From contig NZ_NFMA01000013.1 of assembly GCF_002161175.1 (NCBI RefSeq), positions 1 through 64,000 on the forward strand: 64,000 nt of DNA. Reading direction: 5' to 3'. Shown piece by piece: positions 59,852 to 64,000 of this stretch. The position numbers and the translations under genes are program-made. The DNA is from Flavonifractor sp. An100 (GTDB lineage Bacteria > Bacillota > Clostridia > Oscillospirales > Oscillospiraceae). Numbering within the stretch: position 1 is the stretch's first letter; each line of letters starts with the position of its first letter. The notes beneath the pieces are model-generated. The model saw only the letters and a list, made by a program, of their open reading frames with translations. It did not search any database and was not told the DNA's origin.

Positions 59852-59901
59852 ATACCTTGATTCTCTAGGTATAGTATACCTAGAGAATCAAGGTATGTCA
59901 A
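59852..59901 (-). promoter_or_regulatory. PadR promoter embedded in a perfect 45-bp palindrome
   Basis: Perfect 22-bp arms (59852-59873, 59875-59896) flank a single base. On the minus strand TTGACA (59896-59901), 17 nt and TATACT (59873-59878) form a consensus promoter with the -10 at the centre of the palindrome and the spacer in one arm. Bound PadR would block polymerase. Confidence 0.9.
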
Positions 59902-59904
59902 CAC

Positions 59905-59943
59905 AAAAAAAGCGGCGGACGCATGGGAGGGATGCGTCCGCCG
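59905..59943 (-). terminator. Terminator after the glycosyltransferase gene
   Basis: CGGCGGACGCAT pairs with ATGCGTCCGCCG. The minus-strand tail is CTTTTTTTG. It directly abuts the PadR promoter. Confidence 0.94.
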
Positions 59944-59968
59944 GCATGGGCTTTCAGAGGGAGGTCAT

Positions 59969-61000
59969 TTAATTGAACTTGTAGATCTTCCGGGCCAGGC
60001 GGTACAGACCCACGGACAGCCGCCGTCCCTGGTAGCCGGGGAAGGCGGTAAAAGCGGAGACAGCCCGGTACTTCATTTTATGGTAGATGCCGCTGTCCAC
60101 TCCCCGCAGATACTCCCACAGCTGGGTGCGCTTGCCCAGGGCCTCGGGAGTGCCGTCAATGACCAGGAAGATGGAGGAAATGGCCATCATCATGGCCAGG
60201 TAGCTGAACATGTACCGGCCCAGCTTCTTGTGCTGCTGGGAGACCAGGTTCAGGTCGTGGGAGTCGATCATCTGGTAGGTGACCCGCAGCTGCTGGTCCA
60301 CCCGGGTGACCATGACCTTCTCGTTGACGGACTGGTCGGAGCGGCCAATGAAGTAGCGGTACAGGTCCACATCCAGGTAGTAGATGTTCTTCACCGAGGG
60401 CAGGGGCTGGTAGACGAAAATGTTGTCCACATAGAAGGTGTGCTTGGGCAGCTCCAGACCGCAGTCCCGAAGCATCTGGGTACGGTAGATCACCGAGTGC
60501 ATGAGCAGGTACTGGGAGGGACGGAAGCGGCCGATCTGGTCCCAGTTGAAGACCCGGTTGCGGGGGAACACGTTGCGGTAGTGCATCACCCGCTGGGTGT
60601 TGGTCTCGGCGTGCTCGTAGACGTAGTTGCACACCATCATGTCGATGGGCTTTCCGTCCTTTTCAAACTGGCGCAGCTTGTCCAGAGCCTTGTGCAGGGA
60701 GGGAACGTCCACCCAGTCATCGGAGTCCACCACCTTATAATATTGACCCCGGGCGTTGCGCAGGCCCTGGTTGACCCCCTCTCCGTGGCCGCCGTTGGGC
60801 TGGTGGATGGCTCGGACAATGTCCGGGTACTGCTCCTGGTAGCGGTCGCAGATGGCGGGGGTGTCGTCCTTGGTGGAGCCGTCGTCCACCAGAATGATCT
60901 CAATGTCGTCGCCCCCCTGGAGCAGGGTGTCCACACAGTGCTCCATATAGGCGGCGGAGTTGTAGCAGGGGACAGCAAAGGTAATCAGCTTATCCATCAT
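59969..61000 (-). CDS. Family 2 glycosyltransferase
   Basis: The protein has 343 residues. The GT-A fold starts LITFAVPCYNSAAYMEHCVD, with IILVDDGSTKDDTPAICDRY (nucleotide-binding Asp, about 38-40) and KVVDSDDWVDV (metal-binding DxD-like, about 92-94). The C-terminal helical part is specific and has no membrane helix that I am sure of. It transfers a sugar to an envelope glycan or lipid. It follows UDP-galactopyranose mutase by 39 bp, so a galactofuranose-containing polymer is a reasonable guess. GGAGAGAG precedes the ATG. Confidence 0.9.
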   Translation of the reverse strand: MMDKLITFAVPCYNSAAYMEHCVDTLLQGGDDIEIILVDDGSTKDDTPAICDRYQEQYPDIVRAIHQPNGGHGEGVNQGLRNARGQYYKVVDSDDWVDVPSLHKALDKLRQFEKDGKPIDMMVCNYVYEHAETNTQRVMHYRNVFPRNRVFNWDQIGRFRPSQYLLMHSVIYRTQMLRDCGLELPKHTFYVDNIFVYQPLPSVKNIYYLDVDLYRYFIGRSDQSVNEKVMVTRVDQQLRVTYQMIDSHDLNLVSQQHKKLGRYMFSYLAMMMAISSIFLVIDGTPEALGKRTQLWEYLRGVDSGIYHKMKYRAVSAFTAFPGYQGRRLSVGLYRLARKIYKFN

Positions 61001-61039
61001 GGTCTCTCTCCTATGTGATTGGCGGACCGCCGTCCACCA

Positions 61040-62209
61040 TTACTTGTTCAGCTCCTCCGCCAGGGCCAGAGCCCGGCCGGCGATGGCATCCATATTGTAG
61101 TATTTGTACTCGGCCAGCCGTCCCAGCAGGTGGAGGTTGGGGATGGCGTCGGCCAGGGCCTTGTACTTGGCGTACAGGGCGTTATTTTCCGGGTTGATGA
61201 TGGCGTAGTAGGGCACCTCTTCCAGGATCCCCCCATAGGCCTTGGAGTACTCCTTGACGATGGTGGTCTTTCCCGGCAAGGTCTGGCCGGTGAGGTGCTT
61301 AAACTCGGTGATGCGGGTGTAGTCCTGGTCCACGGTGTAGTTCACCGTGCCGTAGCCCTGGAAGTCGTCCTGGGGGAGGGTCTCAAAGCGGAAGTCCAGG
61401 GTGCGGTAGGGGAGGGGACCATAACGGAAGGTGAACAATTCGTCGGCCTGTCCGGTGTAGATGACCGCCCCGGGGAAGTTCTCCCCATCCACCGTCACCC
61501 CGCCCTCGGTCACCTTCAGCCGCTCCAGGGCGTCCACCCCCAGCTCCACAGTGAGGTTGGGGTGGCAGAGCATCTTCTCAAACATGGGGGTGTAGCCTTT
61601 CAGGGGCATGCCCTGGTAGGTATCCTGGAAATAGCGGTCGTCCCGGGAGAGGAACACGGGCACCCGGGCGGTGGTGTTGGGGTCGATGTCCTCGGGCTTC
61701 TGGCCCCACTGCTTCATGGTGTAGTGGACGAAAACGTGCTCATAGACGTAGTCGGCCAGGGCGGAAATCTCCGGGTCGGAGTTCTGGCGCAGCTCCAGGA
61801 TGGTCACCTTTTTCTCCGCCCCGTAGGCGGCCATGAGCTTTTCCCCCAGCCGCTTTCCCTCCTCCGCTCCGAAGGCGGTCTCCAGGGAGGTGAGGTTGAA
61901 GGGGACGGGGTAACGCAGGCGGCCGCCCTGCTCATCGGGGATGTCGGCCACCACCCGGTGCTGGTAGTCCCGCCACTGGGTGAACCGGGACAGCCAATCA
62001 TAGACCTTTTGGTCGTTGGTGTGGAAAATATGGGGGCCGTACTGATGGATCAGCACTCCGGCCTCGTCCAGCCGGTCGTAGGCGTTGCCCGCCACATGGG
62101 GGCGGCGCTCCAGCACCCGCACCCGCTTGCCGCCCTCCGCCAGGCAGCGGGCGCAAACGCTGCCGGCGTAGCCCGCACCCACCACCAGCACGTCAAATGG
62201 ATTCTGCAA
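61040..62209 (-). CDS. glf: UDP-galactopyranose mutase
   Basis: The protein has 389 residues, the standard length. The FAD site DVLVVGAGYAGSVCARCLAE lies at about 6-25. HQYGPHIFHTNDQKVYDWL and the conserved YPVPFNLTSL follow, and active-site residues appear late (NYTVDQDYTRITEFKHL). It interconverts UDP-galactopyranose and UDP-galactofuranose with reduced FAD. The start is TTG at 62209 with GGTGG upstream; no in-frame ATG is near. It is followed by a glycosyltransferase, so the pair probably builds a galactofuranose glycan. Confidence 0.95.
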   Translation of the reverse strand: MQNPFDVLVVGAGYAGSVCARCLAEGGKRVRVLERRPHVAGNAYDRLDEAGVLIHQYGPHIFHTNDQKVYDWLSRFTQWRDYQHRVVADIPDEQGGRLRYPVPFNLTSLETAFGAEEGKRLGEKLMAAYGAEKKVTILELRQNSDPEISALADYVYEHVFVHYTMKQWGQKPEDIDPNTTARVPVFLSRDDRYFQDTYQGMPLKGYTPMFEKMLCHPNLTVELGVDALERLKVTEGGVTVDGENFPGAVIYTGQADELFTFRYGPLPYRTLDFRFETLPQDDFQGYGTVNYTVDQDYTRITEFKHLTGQTLPGKTTIVKEYSKAYGGILEEVPYYAIINPENNALYAKYKALADAIPNLHLLGRLAEYKYYNMDAIAGRALALAEELNK

Positions 62210-62353
62210 TGGGATATCCCACCTTTCCGGCCCCGGGCCGGGACCGTGTATTATCGGAATGATAATAGTCAGTATAACACATTCCCAGAGAAAAAGGAAT
62301 TAAAATTCCTTGAAGATTGGGTAAAATACCCCTAAAGTCCAGCGCCTTCCCCC
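62210..62353. promoter_or_regulatory. Upstream region of glf
   Basis: On the minus strand -10 TATACT (62271-62276) with a weak -35 (TTCCTT) 17 nt upstream. A small GGAATT..AATTCC inverted repeat lies near 62296-62309. Nothing else is recognised. Confidence 0.4.
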
Positions 62354-62382
62354 TTGACATCCCGCAAAGAAACCGATAAGAT
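62354..62382 (+). promoter_or_regulatory. Promoter of the T-box/ileS transcript
   Basis: TTGACA (62354-62359), 17 nt and TAAGAT (62377-62382). Transcription should begin near 62389. Confidence 0.8.
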
Positions 62383-62388
62383 AAGAGA

Positions 62389-62665
62389 GCTTATATGGTT
62401 TACACGCGCGGATGAGGACAAGTACACCCTCCGCTCCCCGTTTTAGAGAGCCGCCGTTTGGTGCAAGGCGGACGGGGGAGAGGGCGGAAGATCACCTCGG
62501 AGCAGAGGGCCCAACCCCCGGTTTTGGGGCAGTAAGCCTTTCCGGACGGCCCCCGTTACCGGGCCGGACTTGAGTGGCCGGAGGAGCCCCTTTCTCCGGC
62601 AAGAAGAGTGGTACCGCAGAGGTTTCGTTTGCCTTTGTCTCTTTGTTGGAGACAAGGGCTTTTTT
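62389..62665 (+). ncRNA. T-box riboswitch, isoleucine type, upstream of ileS
   Basis: The T-box sequence AGAGTGGTACCGCAG (62605-62619) includes the TGGNACC that pairs with uncharged tRNA. Stem I has the AGAGAG and GGTG landmarks (about 62445-62464). The likely specifier is ATC at 62491-62493 (GGAAG-ATC-ACC), matching tRNA-Ile. An intrinsic terminator (CCTTTGTCTC / GAGACAAGGG and TTTTTT, 62632-62665) closes it. Uncharged tRNA-Ile would open transcription of the synthetase gene. Confidence 0.92.
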
Positions 62666-62673
62666 GTTTTCTT

Positions 62674-62697
62674 GTTCCTTTTTTGAAAAAAAGGAAC
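62674..62697. other. Second hairpin between T-box and ileS
   Basis: GTTCCTTTTTT-g-AAAAAAAGGAAC forms an AT-rich hairpin beyond the T-box terminator. A hairpin of the same style occurs at 30997-31019. Confidence 0.7.
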
Positions 62698-62774
62698 CGA
62701 AAAAACTTCCTGCCCTCTTTCCGGAAACCCACAGCAAACAAATCAAACTTTCACATAGACGGAGGCACACAAAC

Positions 62775-64000
62775 ATGGACTACAACAAGACCATCCAGCT
62801 GCCCAAGACCGACTTCCCCATGCGGGCGGGCCTGCCTAACCGGGAGCCGGGCATGCTGGAGCACTGGAACCAGATGGACCTGTACCACGAGCTGCTGAAG
62901 AAGAACGAGGGCAAGCCCCGCTTCTCCCTCCACGACGGCCCTCCCTTCTCCAACGGCAACCTGCACATGGGCCACGCCCTGAACAAGTCCCTGAAAGACT
63001 TCATCACCCGGATGTACGCCATGCGGGGCCGCTACACCCCCTACATCCCCGGCTGGGACAACCACGGCATGCCCATTGAGAGCGCCATCATCAAGGAGCA
63101 GAAGCTCAACCGCAAGAACATGTCCGTCCCCGAGTTCCGCACCGCCTGCCACAACTACGCCCAGAAGTACATCGACATCCAGATGGACGGCTTCAAGCGC
63201 ATGGGCGTGCTGGGGGACTGGGAGCACCCCTACAAGACCATGGACCCCGGCTTTGAGGCCGAGGAGGTAAAGGTCTTTGGGGAGATGTACAAGAAGGGCT
63301 ACATCTACAAGGGCCTCAAGCCCGTGTACTGGTGCCCCAAGGACGAGACCGCCCTGGCCGAGGCGGAGATCGAGTACCAGGACGACCCCTGTACCACCGT
63401 GTACGTAAAGTTCCAGGTTAAGGACGACCAGGGCAAGCTCAGCCAGTACGGCGATCTTTCCAAGATGTACTTCCTCATCTGGACCACCACCATCTGGACC
63501 CTGCCCGGCAACCTGGCCATCGCCGTCCACCCCCGGGAGAGCTACGTGCTGGTGAAGGCGGACAACGGCGAGCAGTATATCCTGGCCGAGGCCCTGTGCG
63601 CCAAGGTCATGAAGGTGGGCGGCATCGAGCACTACGAGATCGTCAAGCAGTTCCAGGGCTCCGACTTTGAGTATATGCTGGCCCAGCACCCCTTCCTGGA
63701 CAAGACCTCCCAGCTGTGCTGCGCCGAGTACGTGACCATGGACTCCGGTACCGGCTGCGTCCACACCGCCCCCGGCTTCGGCGCCGACGACTACGAGACC
63801 TGCAAGCGCTACAAGATCGACATGGTGGTCCCCGTGGACGACCAGGGCCGTCACACCGACTACGCCGGCAAGTACGCCGGCATGAAGACCGACGAGTCCA
63901 ACCCCGTCATTCTGGCGGACATGAAGGAGAGCGGCGCCCTCTTTGCCAGCGAGGACATCGTTCACTCCTACCCTCACTGCTGGCGGTGCAAGAACCCCAT
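62775..64000 (+). CDS. ileS: Isoleucyl-tRNA synthetase (N-terminal part; 3' end beyond the window)
   Basis: 408 codons are visible of about 930-1050. The class-I motif is GPPFSNGNLHMGHALNKSLK (HIGH-type, about 56-75), followed by YIPGWDNHGMPIESAIIKEQ. The CP1 editing domain begins at about 190 (KPVYWCPKDETALAEAEIEY) and carries the editing-site WTTTIWTLPGNLAIAVH. The enzyme charges tRNA-Ile and edits valine. GGAGG lies before the ATG. It is preceded by an isoleucine T-box, which confirms identity and regulation. The KMSKS motif lies outside the window. Confidence 0.97.
   Translation, partial: MDYNKTIQLPKTDFPMRAGLPNREPGMLEHWNQMDLYHELLKKNEGKPRFSLHDGPPFSNGNLHMGHALNKSLKDFITRMYAMRGRYTPYIPGWDNHGMPIESAIIKEQKLNRKNMSVPEFRTACHNYAQKYIDIQMDGFKRMGVLGDWEHPYKTMDPGFEAEEVKVFGEMYKKGYIYKGLKPVYWCPKDETALAEAEIEYQDDPCTTVYVKFQVKDDQGKLSQYGDLSKMYFLIWTTTIWTLPGNLAIAVHPRESYVLVKADNGEQYILAEALCAKVMKVGGIEHYEIVKQFQGSDFEYMLAQHPFLDKTSQLCCAEYVTMDSGTGCVHTAPGFGADDYETCKRYKIDMVVPVDDQGRHTDYAGKYAGMKTDESNPVILADMKESGALFASEDIVHSYPHCWRCKNP

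Noticed and set aside
59809-59904. N-terminal extension of the PadR protein
   Set aside because: It would be encoded by the palindromic operator and promoter.

Overview
This window looks like chromosome from a GC-rich Firmicute, most probably a gut Oscillospiraceae/Clostridia member of the Flavonifractor-Oscillibacter type. The lineage is inferred. It rests on RNase J, an isoleucine T-box leader, an S-layer (SLH) protein, LytR-CpsA-Psr and CssRS/HtrA-like envelope genes, zinc-type S14, PadR/HAAS modules, Shine-Dalgarno-led TTG starts and the Gram-positive S10-spc-alpha gene order.

Layout. 1-4.5 kb: a truncated TRIC/UPF0126 channel, a FadR-type regulator divergent from ilvD, a WYL regulator and an ArsC-like protein. 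4.6-12 kb: a sugar-nucleotidyltransferase/phosphomutase fusion, RNase J behind a long structured leader, and a large S-layer protein with its own strong promoter. 12-18.6 kb: an orphan phage-tail-like gene, tyrA, a triplicated intergenic repeat, a PepT-like peptidase with an AbgT transporter, and a probable Mn exporter. 18.7-22.9 kb: a response regulator, sensor kinase and HtrA cluster, followed by a Nudix hydrolase and a small unknown protein. 23-38.5 kb: LCP protein, ECF sigma factor with membrane partner, alpha-hydroxy-acid oxidase, Na/Pi transporter, ABC-F protein, stalk-domain protein divergent from PadR/HAAS, MarR/MATE, an amidohydrolase/carbamoylase, an aldehyde dehydrogenase and a TIM-barrel amidohydrolase.

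38.5-56 kb is the ribosomal superoperon, transcribed leftward from rpsJ to rplQ and including secY, adk, map, infA and rpoA. It departs from a textbook operon in several places. There is a putative attenuator in the rpsJ leader, a 640-bp gap with an internal promoter between rpsN and rpsH, hairpin-rich dispersed repeats, and a second, synonymously diverged copy of the rplQ 3' end beyond the operon terminator. 56-60 kb holds a duplicated HAAS-protein/membrane-protein gene pair under a PadR regulator whose own promoter lies inside a 45-bp palindrome. 60-64 kb holds a glycosyltransferase, UDP-galactopyranose mutase and the start of ileS behind its T-box.

No tRNA, rRNA, CRISPR array or intact mobile element was recognised. 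The most interesting unexplained material is non-coding: the three-unit repeat at 13.7-14.2 kb, the rpsJ and rpsH leaders, and the structured repeats and rplQ tail copy around 38.6-42.3 kb.
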